NCBI GenBank assembly: GCA_025350105.1
Contig: JANXYJ010000117.1
Span: 1-33,649 of the forward strand
DNA length: 33,649 nucleotides
Direction: 5' to 3'
Source: Terriglobia bacterium
GTDB lineage: Bacteria; Acidobacteriota; Terriglobia; Bryobacterales; Bryobacteraceae
In this document: positions 16,342 through 24,735 of the stretch, piece after piece
How the letters are laid out: every line of letters starts with the position of its first letter
Position numbering within the stretch: the stretch's first letter is position 1
The notes under the pieces: model-generated
Database searches by the model: none
Told to the model about the DNA's origin: nothing
What the model saw: only the letters and a program-made list of their open reading frames with translations
Position numbers and translations under genes: made by a program

Positions 16342-17241
16342 TTACTCCAACAAAAACCGTTTCGTCTGACTCAGGAAAGTCTCCAGTTGATCGTGATGCA
16401 GCCAGTGCCCGGCCTGATCGACTTTCACGATCTCGCAGTTCTGAATCAGTTTACCGAGCGGATCGTTCTCCGGGTCTTTCGCAAAACTTTGCCGCCCCCA
16501 AAACAATAGAGATGGGCAGGTGATCCGCTTCAGGATTTCGGCGGCGTCTTCCACATCCGCTCCATAAGGGGGAAACAGGCGAGCATAGTTGTCGAATTTC
16601 CAAATCAAACTGCCGTCGGCGTTCCAATTGGTTCCATAGACGGCCAGGTGGCGGGCGACTTCGTCAGACAAGAATGGATTGGCTTCTTTCATTCGTGCGA
16701 CGGCCGCGGAGAGATCGGGATAACTGTGAGGGCTGCGATTTTCGGCATCACGGACTTTCTCAATCCAGCGGCGGGCGCGGTCGGCGGCGGTGAATTGATT
16801 TTCGTAGATGGGCAGACCGACGCCCTCAATGGCCACCAGTTTTTTCACGCGCTCCGGGTAGACGCCGGCGTACATCAAGGTAGTGATGGCGCCCAGCGAG
16901 TGGCCGATGATGCGAACGGTGGAGTCTGGCGCTTCCGAATGCACGACAATGTCGGCTAACGCGGACAAATCGAGTACATGCTCCATTACGCTGTACAGCG
17001 CGCCCGGAGCCCAAGCGCTGTTCCCGTGCCCCCGCAGATCTAACGCATAAACGTGAAAATGTTCGCGCAGTTCCTTTGCCACCCAGTCCCAATTGCGGGC
17101 GTGATCCAGGCCGCCGTGCACCAGAATTAGCGCGGGTTTGCCTTCCCTGCCCCAATCCCAGAACTGAAGCTTCAGGCGATGCGAATAGAAGAAGTGCGAG
17201 ACGGGCTCAATGAGTTGGATAGTCGGCTGGATAGTCGGCAA
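16342..17241 (-). CDS. Alpha/beta hydrolase (299 aa)
   Basis: A cytoplasmic serine hydrolase of the alpha/beta fold, with no signal peptide. Visible are the oxyanion loop LVHGGLDHARNW (40-51), DLRGHGNS (68-75), the nucleophile elbow GHSLGA (113-118, Ser115) and the catalytic His in QAGHWLHHD (H279). The acid is probably in the segment after LLFWGRQS. A cap region falls at about 140-240. It resembles esterases and C-C bond or lactone hydrolases; the substrate is not readable. The start is TTG at 17241 and the N-terminus holds a PTIQ PTIQ tandem duplication. It is the third gene of a four-gene run, 17 bp after another alpha/beta hydrolase. Confidence 0.85.
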   Translation of the reverse strand: MPTIQPTIQLIEPVSHFFYSHRLKLQFWDWGREGKPALILVHGGLDHARNWDWVAKELREHFHVYALDLRGHGNSAWAPGALYSVMEHVLDLSALADIVVHSEAPDSTVRIIGHSLGAITTLMYAGVYPERVKKLVAIEGVGLPIYENQFTAADRARRWIEKVRDAENRSPHSYPDLSAAVARMKEANPFLSDEVARHLAVYGTNWNADGSLIWKFDNYARLFPPYGADVEDAAEILKRITCPSLLFWGRQSFAKDPENDPLGKLIQNCEIVKVDQAGHWLHHDQLETFLSQTKRFLLE

Positions 17242-17258
17242 GATTCTTTCAGGTTATT

Positions 17259-18239
17259 TCATTTCACGAACTTCAGCAGTTCGCGGTTGAAATCCTCGGG
17301 TACTTGAATGTGAGGGACATGGCCGACGCCCGGAAACAAAACCAGTTGGCCGTGCGGAATGGTGTCGGCAATATGCTTGGCCAGTGCCGGAAAGTTTTCG
17401 CCATCCTTGTCGCCGCCAATCACCAGAGTGGGGGCCTGGATGTGGGCCCAATCGTAAACCACGGGATCGAGAATCGTAATTTGCCTGTAAATGGCCCGCA
17501 CCATGGCTAAGCGGGGCCAATCGGCACTGAGCATCGGTGCGTACATGATGCGCGCAAAACGTTCGTACTCCGGTTTCCATGCGTTAGGAAAATAACGCCG
17601 GATGGTTTGATACGCGCCTTGATACAGCTGATCGTGGCTCATCGCGATGGAAGTTTTGTAGGCGTCGTCCGCCATTGGCCACTGGGTTTGCCAACGAACA
17701 TCGGTAGTGCCGATGGGATTGCAGATCACGGCGCGTTCCACCAAGTCGGGATAGGAAGCCGAGAAACGCGCCGCCAGCATTCCACCCATGGAATGTCCGA
17801 AAATGACAGCCTTCGGGATGTTCAAACTCAGCAGCAGCTTTCTTGAATTGGCCGCCATGTCATGAAAGTTATACGGAATGATGGGTTTCGAGGAACGCCC
17901 AAATCCAATCTGATCGGGCACAATTAAGCGAAACCCCTCTTTGCGCAGAGCCTCAATGGGACCGGCAGATCCGCCAAAATAGAAGCCGCCGAAATTCATA
18001 CCGTGGAACATCACCACCACGCGACCATTGGCCGCGCCTGCCGGCGGAATATCCATATAGGCCATGCGCACGTCTTGCCCGTATAACGTCAAGGGCAAAT
18101 AGGAAACCGGATAGGGATACGCAATGTCTTCATACGTAATGCTGCCTGGCACAACGTCAGCGGGAGCGTGGGGTAAAGTCTCGGTTTGCGCTTGGAGCGC
18201 CAGGGCGAAGATCGCCGAGCATAAGGTAAAACGCATCAT
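17259..18239 (-). CDS. Exported alpha/beta hydrolase (326 aa)
   Basis: The ATG at 18239 has GAGGTG 5 bases upstream and is preferred over the longer frame. Residues 1-18 form a signal peptide (MMRFTLCSAIFALALQAQ), so the enzyme is probably periplasmic. Core motifs: VVVMFHGMNFGGFYFGG (74-90) at the oxyanion site, VPDQIGFGRSSKP (107-119), the elbow GHSMGG (148-153, Ser150), an acid candidate in GGDKDGENF (D277 or D279) and His307 in GVGHVPH. The HGMNFGG and DQIGFGRSSKP pattern is that of the epoxide-hydrolase/haloperoxidase-like group, but with a serine nucleophile it is more likely an esterase or lactonase. The gap to the FMN reductase is 16 bp. Confidence 0.87.
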   Translation of the reverse strand: MMRFTLCSAIFALALQAQTETLPHAPADVVPGSITYEDIAYPYPVSYLPLTLYGQDVRMAYMDIPPAGAANGRVVVMFHGMNFGGFYFGGSAGPIEALRKEGFRLIVPDQIGFGRSSKPIIPYNFHDMAANSRKLLLSLNIPKAVIFGHSMGGMLAARFSASYPDLVERAVICNPIGTTDVRWQTQWPMADDAYKTSIAMSHDQLYQGAYQTIRRYFPNAWKPEYERFARIMYAPMLSADWPRLAMVRAIYRQITILDPVVYDWAHIQAPTLVIGGDKDGENFPALAKHIADTIPHGQLVLFPGVGHVPHIQVPEDFNRELLKFVK

Positions 18240-18255
18240 CAGTACACCTCGAATT

Positions 18256-18882
18256 TTAGTTTGTCTTAATCGGAGCTTCCACCTGTCGCGTGGTTCTCTC
18301 CATAACTTCCTGTGTACATCGCATACGGGCAAAGTCGACTACCTGCGACACCATAATGCCGATTTGCCGCGCTGCGGTTTCTTCAATCACCGCGCCACCG
18401 TCGTCAAATGTTTTGGTGATCGTGTTGATAGCCACGCCCATGGGTGTAGGCCAACCGCGCAAAGCATGGACGATGGAACGGAGGGCGCTGAGCGTGATCG
18501 CACTGGATTGCCAACCGTAGCCACAGACAATTAAGCCCACGGCGCGCCCGTCAAAATACGGATGAGCGTCCTTGGCCATATCTTCGACGTAGTCGAGAGC
18601 GTTCTTCAACAATCCGGAGACCGATCCGTGATAGCAAGGTGTGGACAGAATGACGCCGTGGGCACGGCGCAGCGCGGCGATCAGCTTGTGCGCTTCCGGG
18701 GAACGATCGCCGACATCGGTTGTGTACATCGGCAAATGCACGCTGGGTCCGTCGAACACTTCTACCCCGGCGCCCTGCTTTTCGGCCAACGACAACGCGT
18801 AGCGTAAAGCCTTCTCGGGCGAAGATGCCGTTTTGGTGGTGCCTCCAATGCCCACAATCAGCGGGCGAAAGTTCGCGTCCAT
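18256..18882 (-). CDS. NAD(P)H-dependent FMN reductase, flavodoxin-like (208 aa)
   Basis: A cytoplasmic flavoprotein of the NADPH-dependent FMN reductase family. It shows GIGGTTKTASSPEKAL (11-26) for FMN phosphate binding and STPCYHGSVSGLLKNALDYV (80-99), the diagnostic P.Y.GS.SG.LKN.LD stretch. It would reduce FMN with NAD(P)H and could feed reduced flavin to the luciferase-like oxygenase encoded divergently 65 bp away. The C-terminal helix after about 165 may assist oligomerisation. The ATG at 18882 has no strong Shine-Dalgarno site. It leads the run FMN reductase, hydrolase, hydrolase, DUF6152. Confidence 0.88.
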   Translation of the reverse strand: MDANFRPLIVGIGGTTKTASSPEKALRYALSLAEKQGAGVEVFDGPSVHLPMYTTDVGDRSPEAHKLIAALRRAHGVILSTPCYHGSVSGLLKNALDYVEDMAKDAHPYFDGRAVGLIVCGYGWQSSAITLSALRSIVHALRGWPTPMGVAINTITKTFDDGGAVIEETAARQIGIMVSQVVDFARMRCTQEVMERTTRQVEAPIKTN

Positions 18883-18947
18883 TTTGTTATGCTACATCTT
18901 TTGGTCCTCATCCCTATAACGTTAACGACAACGGAGATTTCCCTTCA
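18883..18947. promoter_or_regulatory. Divergent promoter region between FMN reductase and LLM oxygenase
   Basis: Only 65 bp separate the two divergent starts, so the promoters must be adjacent or overlapping and the genes are likely co-regulated. CCTATAACGTTAACGAC (about 18913-18929) includes a TATAAC -10-like box and the palindrome GTTAAC. A CGGAG ribosome site lies 12 bases before the LLM start. Confidence 0.4.
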
Positions 18948-20138
18948 ATGAAATTTGGTGGCTTTTACGAACTGCAGAATCCACGTCCGTGGAACGACGA
19001 TTCCGATCACAAGTTGATCAAAGACGCGTTGGAGCAAGTGGAGCTATCGGACAAAAACGGCTACGACTATGTGTGGGCCACTGAGCATCATTTTCTAGAA
19101 GAATACGCGCATTCTTCCGCGCCTGAAGTGTTTCTGGCGGCCTGCGCGGCGCGCACCAAGAACGTTCGCATTGGACAAGGAATCGTGCAGACGCCGCCGT
19201 CGATTAATCATCCCGCGCGCATTGCGGAACGAATTGCAACGCTAGATTTGATCAGTGATGGCCGCGTGGAATTTGGTACCGGCGCCGGCGCCACGGAAAC
19301 GGAACTGGGCGGCTTTAGGGTTCCGCAAGCGGAAAAGAAAGCCATGCAACTGGAAGGCATGCGCGCGGCGGTGCGGCTGCTGGTGGAGAGTCCGTTCACC
19401 GGTTTCGCGGGCAAGTACATCACGGTCCCGCCGCGAAACTTGATGCCGAAGCCGATGCAGAAGCCGCATCCACCGTTGTGGATGGCGTGCAGCAATCGCA
19501 ATTCGATTATTCAAGCGGCAAAGCTGGGGATGGGCGCGTTGACGTTTTCGTTCGTCAGTCCTGATGAGGCGCGGCAGTGGGTGAAGGATTACTATCACAC
19601 CATGGAAAACGAATGCGAACCTCTGGGCTATGCCGTGAATCCGAATTTTGCGGTTGCCGCGCCGTTCTTGTGTGACCGTGATGGTGAGCGGCTAGCCAAA
19701 GTGGGAATGGAGAGCTACGGCTTCTTCATCTATGGCCTGGGCCACTACAGTTTTTTTGGCGAACATAAGCCCGGCGTTACGGACATTTGGGGCGAATACA
19801 AAAACAATCCCAAAACTTTCGCGCCGCCGGAGGGGCGCATTCAGGATTGCGTGGGCACCCCGGATCTGCTGCGCCAAACTTTGCGCGACTTCGAAGACGC
19901 GGGCATCGATCAGGTGCTGTGCATCTCACAGGCCGGAAAAGTGCCGCACGAGCTTTTGTGTTCGTCGATTGAACTGTTTTCAAAAGAGGTGATGCCGGAG
20001 TTCAAAGACCGCGACATGGCCAACGCGCGCAAACGTGCGGAACTGCGTTCGCGCATCAATGACAAAGCAATGGCGAACAAAGCGAAAGTGGAGGTTCCGG
20101 AGATGGCAGCGGTGATCCGGGCGGCGGGTCACCACTAA
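18948..20138 (+). CDS. LLM class flavin-dependent monooxygenase, luciferase-like (396 aa)
   Basis: A TIM-barrel oxygenase of the bacterial luciferase/F420-FMN family that uses reduced flavin and O2. Typical segments: YDYVWATEHHFLEEYAHSS (39-57, the E-H-H segment), NVRIGQGIVQTPPSINHPAR, LDLISDGRVEFGTGAGATE, and PHPPLWMACSN. The C-terminal 50 residues are a charged, helix-like extension. With the divergent FMN reductase it would form a two-component monooxygenase; the nearby alpha/beta hydrolases could act on the product, for example after Baeyer-Villiger oxidation. That pathway is inference and the substrate is unknown. The ATG at 18948 is chosen because CGGAG precedes it and family similarity begins here. 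Confidence 0.9.
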   Translation: MKFGGFYELQNPRPWNDDSDHKLIKDALEQVELSDKNGYDYVWATEHHFLEEYAHSSAPEVFLAACAARTKNVRIGQGIVQTPPSINHPARIAERIATLDLISDGRVEFGTGAGATETELGGFRVPQAEKKAMQLEGMRAAVRLLVESPFTGFAGKYITVPPRNLMPKPMQKPHPPLWMACSNRNSIIQAAKLGMGALTFSFVSPDEARQWVKDYYHTMENECEPLGYAVNPNFAVAAPFLCDRDGERLAKVGMESYGFFIYGLGHYSFFGEHKPGVTDIWGEYKNNPKTFAPPEGRIQDCVGTPDLLRQTLRDFEDAGIDQVLCISQAGKVPHELLCSSIELFSKEVMPEFKDRDMANARKRAELRSRINDKAMANKAKVEVPEMAAVIRAAGHH

Positions 20139-20565
20139 GTAATTTCCACCAGAGATTGTTGCGTCCCCACTCGGATACCCCGTCGCCACTCCTGGTGCCG
20201 TTAAATTTTAAGTCCTGAACCTGATAGCGCGCATTAATGCGAAGCCAGATCGATGTTCCGGGCAACAGGTTACGCGGACGGCGTCTCGCAACTGGCTTAG
20301 TAATGCTGAATCAACTAGTCTACGAGTGGTCCTCTACGATAGGCGTCAGCACGGTCTCTTAAAATCTTAAAGAGAACGAACGCCAGCAATCAGGTGCGTT
20401 TCACGCTCCAGGCAGTGGATGTGTGGAAGGGCCGATGGGAAATCGCGCGTCGGTACCTGAAAGACCGATAGACGCTAAACCGCCAATGCGACGATTCACT
20501 AGTATTGATAAGATAACCGAGAGATTGAACTCGGTCGCAGTTCACTTAAGGAGCAAACAAACAAA
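20139..20565. other. 427-bp gap with possible gene relics
   Basis: No intact gene is visible. Minus-strand codons around 20190-20300 give a protein-like stretch (NLLPGTSIWLRINARYQVQD) bounded by stops. Plus-strand codons around 20380-20470 give another (VRFTLQAVDVWKGRWEIARR) reminiscent of the end of an NTF2/SnoaL-like domain. Both are short and could be chance. The last 30 bp contain the ribosome site AAGGAG (20548-20553) of the next gene. Confidence 0.3.
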
Positions 20566-21042
20566 ATGAAGACATTGCGTTTTATGAGCATGGCGATTGC
20601 CGCCTCCGCAGCGGCTTTTGCCCAGTTGCCCACCACCAAAGTCCTCTCCCTGGATATCGCGAAAAACATAGCTCAGGAGGCCATGGCCAATTGCCGCACC
20701 GCGGGTTATAAAGTGAGCGTCAGCGTCGTGGATGCCGGCAATGTAATGAAGGCGTTCGTCCGCGACGATGGCGCCATGCCTGCCACCGTTGAAGTTGCGC
20801 GCATGAAGAATACCTCCGTGATCATGTTCGGGCGCGCTTCTGGTCCCGCGCAGCCGCTGCCTCCCGGTCAAGCGGCGCCTCCGCCGGTGGTTCCTGGCAC
20901 CATCAATGCAATGGGAGGCGTGCCCATTAGAGTAGGCGATATGATCATTGGCGCGGTGTCCGTCAGCGGCGCACCCGGTGGCGACAAAGATGCAGCCTGT
21001 GCCAACGCCGCGCTGGCCAAAGTCGCCGATCAACTAAAGTAA
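20566..21042 (+). CDS. Secreted GlcG/HbpS family protein (158 aa)
   Basis: The start ATG at 20566 follows AAGGAG by 12 bases. Residues 1-19 are a signal peptide (..AIAASAAAFA-Q). The mature part matches the GlcG/HbpS (haem-degrading or haem-binding) fold: LDIAKNIAQEAMANCRTAGYKVSVSVVDAGN at the start, MKAFVRDDGAMPATVEVARMKNTS in the middle, and GGVPIRVGDMIIGAVSVSGAPGGDKD near the end, where the family usually has GG.PI..dg..vGaiGVSG. A Pro-rich insert (QPLPPGQAAPPPVVPG) sits between. Exported members bind haem or small ligands; the ligand here is unknown. It stands alone on the plus strand. Confidence 0.83.
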   Translation: MKTLRFMSMAIAASAAAFAQLPTTKVLSLDIAKNIAQEAMANCRTAGYKVSVSVVDAGNVMKAFVRDDGAMPATVEVARMKNTSVIMFGRASGPAQPLPPGQAAPPPVVPGTINAMGGVPIRVGDMIIGAVSVSGAPGGDKDAACANAALAKVADQLK

Positions 21043-21053
21043 ACCTTAAAAAA

Positions 21054-21376
21054 ATGGACGAAGCCCAATTCCGCCACGCCCTTCACCTCGGTTTGGGCCG
21101 AGCCATCCTCTCGCAAGAAGGCGCGCCGATTCATGTACGAAAGTTCATATGCACTTCCCGGCGCCCAATATTGTTACGGCGAAATCTGAAATTATTAGTG
21201 CAAGATTTGCGGTGCTAATTACGGCGCGGAGCAAAGGTTTCGCTTCCCATACCGCTCGGCCTTCGGCGGCGGCCCTATGGTGAAATACGAATGCGACCTC
21301 CGCGCATTGTCTGATCGACCTCAACGCCCTCCCCGATCACCTCCGCCGCGAGTGCGCCTTCGACGCCAAACCAAAC
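21054..21376 (+). pseudogene. Decayed gene remnant(s) before glnE
   Basis: Three protein-like pieces lie in different plus-strand frames. The first is an intact-looking N-terminus from ATG 21054 (MDEAQFRHALHLGLGRAIL) that runs to a stop near 21231. The second is a piece with a zinc-type CxxC and a later Cys (CKICGANYGAEQRF, then GPMVKYECDLRA) at about 21198-21305, directly after a TAG. The third is IDLNALPDHLRRECAFDAKP after a frameshift. Together they read like one or two genes broken by frameshifts and stops. I do not recognise the family. The third piece runs into the end of glnE on the other strand. Confidence 0.4.
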
Positions 21377-24184
21377 CTACCTGAACATCTTTTCAAATGC
21401 CGCCCGCGTGCGCGACCGCAACTCATCTAACCGATCCAACCGGATCGGCGTCCATCGCTTCACCAATGCCCGCAGCGTTTCCACCTGCGCATCCGATGAC
21501 GGCAATTGACTTTCGGCATGCCCGGTCATCACCCGGATGCCATGATCCAGCGCCCGGTACAATGTAGCGGTCTCGCACAGGAAATCGCCCGCTGCCTTAT
21601 CCAAATGTCCCAGGCTTTCTAAAACATGGATGCGCTCCGGCGTATTCAGCACCCGGTAAAATACGCCCGCACTTTTCAGCCGCAAATACATCAGCATAAA
21701 GTCGATATCGTAATAGCCGCCCCGGCCGGACTTAAACGGAGACTCCGCGCCTTGCTCCTTTTCAATCTTCAGGCGCATCTGAAAGAGATCCAAACGCGAA
21801 CGCCCGCTTTGCCCATAGCGCTTCCAATCAATCTGCTGCAGTTGATGCAGAAACACTTGCGCCCGCCCCAAATCGCCCGCCACCACGCGCGACTTCATAT
21901 ACGTAATGCCTTCCCAGGCTGCCGCCGAATTCTCAAAATACTCCTTGAACGACTGTTCGGTCCGCACCAGCGGCCCGTCAATTCCGTTGGGCCGCAGGCG
22001 CGAGTCAACGGAAAACAAAAAACCCTCTCCCGTGTACGCGCCGATGAAATCCGCCAGCCGCTGGGCCACGCGAGTCCAAAACTCCAACTCCTCGGCGTCG
22101 GTGTCCGCTAGCACAAAAACTAAATCGGCGTCGGACGCCAAATCGAACTCCAGCATCCCTAAACGCCCCAGTGCGATCACCCACATCTGCTTCCCGGGCG
22201 CATAACCGGCCCTTCGCGGCGGACGCGCTACGCACGTTTCCGCCACAGCAATCTTATACGCGCGCGCGATCACGCCATCCGCCAGCGCCGACGTCCGCGC
22301 CAGCGTTTCAAAAATAGGTTCCGCAAGGCAAATGCTGGCTGCTTGAATCCGCGTCATCCCGCGCCGGTACCAGCGGCGTAAATCGGCGGCCGGCGACGGC
22401 GGCGGCCCCATGGCCTCCTCCGCCAGGCCAATTTCGCTCAGCAGCTCTGGCGTACGAATCACTTCTTCGGCAAAGTACGGGCTGTGTTCGAACAGATCCA
22501 TCACCCGGCCCGTCAGCTTCGCATCCGCTTCCAACATCCCCATCTGTTCTGCTGAAACCCGCTCCGTCAGCGTTTCGAAAAAACGATAACCGCGCTGCAA
22601 CTCACCCCTGGCCACCGCCGCCGCCAACTGTGGAGCCCGCTGCTCCAGCGCCCTCATCGCGCTGCTCGGCCTGTGTCCGGCCCGATAGCCAACTGCGGCG
22701 CGCTCGCTCCCTCTCACCCCCGAATGCACCACCCGTTCATAAATGTCGGTGACGTTGGCAAAATGCGTATGCAAGTGCGCCAACAACCACTCCCCGTTTC
22801 CTTCGCTCCCCGGTATGCGAGCCGCCACCGCATTCAACGCCAGCTTATTCACTGGCAGCGCATGCGTTTGCCGGTCGTCCACACATTGCAGCCGGTGTTC
22901 CACTTGTCTCAAAAACTGATATGCCGAAGCCAACCGTCCAAACTCCGCGCCCGAAATAAATCCTTTGTCCTGCAAGCGCGCCAATGACAGCATCGTCCCG
23001 CCGTGCCGTACCCATGGTTCCACTCCGCCGTGCAATCGCTGCAAGCACTGCACCAGAAATTCGATATCGCGAATTCCCCCGCGCCGCAGCTTGATGTCGA
23101 TACTCTCCGCCAGCCGCAGCGGATAAAAGCGGTCCCGCTTGGCCAGCTTTTCATTCAAACGCTCCCGCGTAGCCGAGAGGGATTCGATCAGCGAAAAATC
23201 CAGCGTCGTCGCGTACGTCCGCGGTTCCACGAAATCCAGCAACGCTCGCCCCGCTGCCCGATCACCCGCGGCCACCCGCGCCTTGATCAGCATTTGCAAT
23301 TCCCAATCGCGGGCGCGCTTGCTATAGTATTCTCGCGCCGCTTCCAGCGAAATGCACACCTCGCCCTGGCTGCCATCCGGCCGTAATCGCAAATCCACCC
23401 GATAGCACATGCCCGCACTTGTGTGCGTCGACAACAGGTCCGTCAAACGATTTGCCAGCCGCCGGAAAAATTCTTTGTTAGCGATTCGGTTGGGCCCCGC
23501 CGTCTCGCCGTTTTCCGAGTACAAAAACATCAGGTCGATATCCGAGCTGTAGTTCAACTCCTGGCCGCCCATCTTACCCAGTGCAATCACCGAAAACGTT
23601 GCCGCGCGCCCGCCCGCTGCGCACGGCATACCGTACTCCAGCGCCATATCGTCTTGCAACCGCAGCAGCGCCGTTTCCACAATCGCATCCGCCAACGCAG
23701 TCAATTCTCCGGTAATCTCCGGCAGCGGAGCCAGCCCCAAAACGTCGCGCACCAGGATGCGCAAGATCTGTCTCCGCCGGAACCGCGCAAATTCCAGCGC
23801 TGCTGGCAGCCCTCGCGGCAGCGCCTCACGGATTTCCTCGCGAAACCGTTCGTCATTGAAGACCTGTTGCAGCGCATCGGTTTCGAACAAATGCGCCATC
23901 CATTCCGTCTGCTGAACCGCTTCTTCGGACAAAAAATGGCTATGGGTAAACACTGCAATCAGGGCGCGCTGTGCGGAAGGCGATTGCACAAACTGTAAGA
24001 ATTGCTCCGCATGCTGTTCCAGCATCCGCGCGCAATAGTGCAAACCGTCTTCTGGATCGGGCGAAGAGACCAGCAGCTGATCCAGCCGCTCCATTTGCGT
24101 GGAGGTCAATGCTCGCGACAGCTCACCGATTTCACGCAGGGCGCGCGTGCGATCGCGAAAGGTGCGCTCCTTCAATCGCGTCAT
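21377..24184 (-). CDS. glnE: GlnE, bifunctional glutamine synthetase adenylyltransferase/deadenylase (935 aa)
   Basis: Controls glutamine synthetase by adding or removing AMP on a tyrosine, normally in response to PII. It has the tandem nucleotidyltransferase architecture. The N-terminal (deadenylylating) site shows GKMGGQELNYSSDIDLMF (203-220) and the following VDLRLRPDGSQG. The central part has RRGGIRDIEFLVQ. The C-terminal (adenylylating) site shows LGRLGMLEFDLASDADLVFV at about residue 685, and DSRLRPNG follows. Length is normal for the family. The ATG overlaps the stop of the MOSC gene (ATGA). Its substrate glnA lies two genes upstream and keeps the target tyrosine. No glnB, glnK or glnD is in the window. 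Confidence 0.95.
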   Translation of the reverse strand: MTRLKERTFRDRTRALREIGELSRALTSTQMERLDQLLVSSPDPEDGLHYCARMLEQHAEQFLQFVQSPSAQRALIAVFTHSHFLSEEAVQQTEWMAHLFETDALQQVFNDERFREEIREALPRGLPAALEFARFRRRQILRILVRDVLGLAPLPEITGELTALADAIVETALLRLQDDMALEYGMPCAAGGRAATFSVIALGKMGGQELNYSSDIDLMFLYSENGETAGPNRIANKEFFRRLANRLTDLLSTHTSAGMCYRVDLRLRPDGSQGEVCISLEAAREYYSKRARDWELQMLIKARVAAGDRAAGRALLDFVEPRTYATTLDFSLIESLSATRERLNEKLAKRDRFYPLRLAESIDIKLRRGGIRDIEFLVQCLQRLHGGVEPWVRHGGTMLSLARLQDKGFISGAEFGRLASAYQFLRQVEHRLQCVDDRQTHALPVNKLALNAVAARIPGSEGNGEWLLAHLHTHFANVTDIYERVVHSGVRGSERAAVGYRAGHRPSSAMRALEQRAPQLAAAVARGELQRGYRFFETLTERVSAEQMGMLEADAKLTGRVMDLFEHSPYFAEEVIRTPELLSEIGLAEEAMGPPPSPAADLRRWYRRGMTRIQAASICLAEPIFETLARTSALADGVIARAYKIAVAETCVARPPRRAGYAPGKQMWVIALGRLGMLEFDLASDADLVFVLADTDAEELEFWTRVAQRLADFIGAYTGEGFLFSVDSRLRPNGIDGPLVRTEQSFKEYFENSAAAWEGITYMKSRVVAGDLGRAQVFLHQLQQIDWKRYGQSGRSRLDLFQMRLKIEKEQGAESPFKSGRGGYYDIDFMLMYLRLKSAGVFYRVLNTPERIHVLESLGHLDKAAGDFLCETATLYRALDHGIRVMTGHAESQLPSSDAQVETLRALVKRWTPIRLDRLDELRSRTRAAFEKMFR

Positions 24185-24726
24185 TCGTCGATCGAAAGGG
24201 AGCCCTCGGTTGCCGCGGCCAGCCGCACCGCGTCGCCGGACCGAACCAATCCCGGCTTAACCACGGAGGCGTAGAACCCGCCCAAACCCCACACCGGCGA
24301 AGCCGGATCGCCCGCCTTTGCTAGCGGATCGTAAACCGCCGCCTGAATGCTGTTGCCTGGAACCGTGTTGTAGACGTTCAGCGTCTTGCATGGCGCCCTC
24401 AGCTTGGTGATTTCGAGAATCACTTCCCCGCCAATGGCCCACTGCTGCCCCACGCGAACGTCATGCCGGTCCAGCCCAACCGTGGTGATGTTCTCACCCA
24501 ACGCGCCATCAAATACCGGAAATCCTTGTGCGATTAGTTCTCCGGTCCCTTCGTGCGTGATCAGCAGGACGGCTTGTTTAGGCCCGCCGTGAACCTGTGG
24601 ATTTGCGTGGCGATCGCCATCCACTCCGTCCCGCGTCACCCGCGCTTCGCTTGCCGTTTTTTTCGGCACGCCACCGCGCGAAACGCTGATTTGCAATACA
24701 GTTGCCAGCACGTTGTGATTTCGCAA
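24181..24726 (-). CDS. MOSC-domain protein (181 aa)
   Basis: A small single-domain MOSC protein, a fold tied to molybdenum-cofactor sulfur chemistry (YiiM-like). Motifs: ISVSRGGVPKK (13-23), VDGDRHANPQVHGGPKQAV, GALGENITTVGLD, and the conserved cysteine in LRAPCKTL, which in this family carries or receives sulfur. The precise substrate is not known. TTG at 24726 has GAAGG about 6 bases upstream; a GTG at 24711 would also give a normal N-terminus. It sits 9 bp after glnA and overlaps glnE by 4 bp, so it is embedded in the nitrogen-assimilation operon, an unexpected place for a Moco-related gene. Confidence 0.85.
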   Translation of the reverse strand: MRNHNVLATVLQISVSRGGVPKKTASEARVTRDGVDGDRHANPQVHGGPKQAVLLITHEGTGELIAQGFPVFDGALGENITTVGLDRHDVRVGQQWAIGGEVILEITKLRAPCKTLNVYNTVPGNSIQAAVYDPLAKAGDPASPVWGLGGFYASVVKPGLVRSGDAVRLAAATEGSLSIDE

Positions 24727-24735
24727 GCGGGCCTT

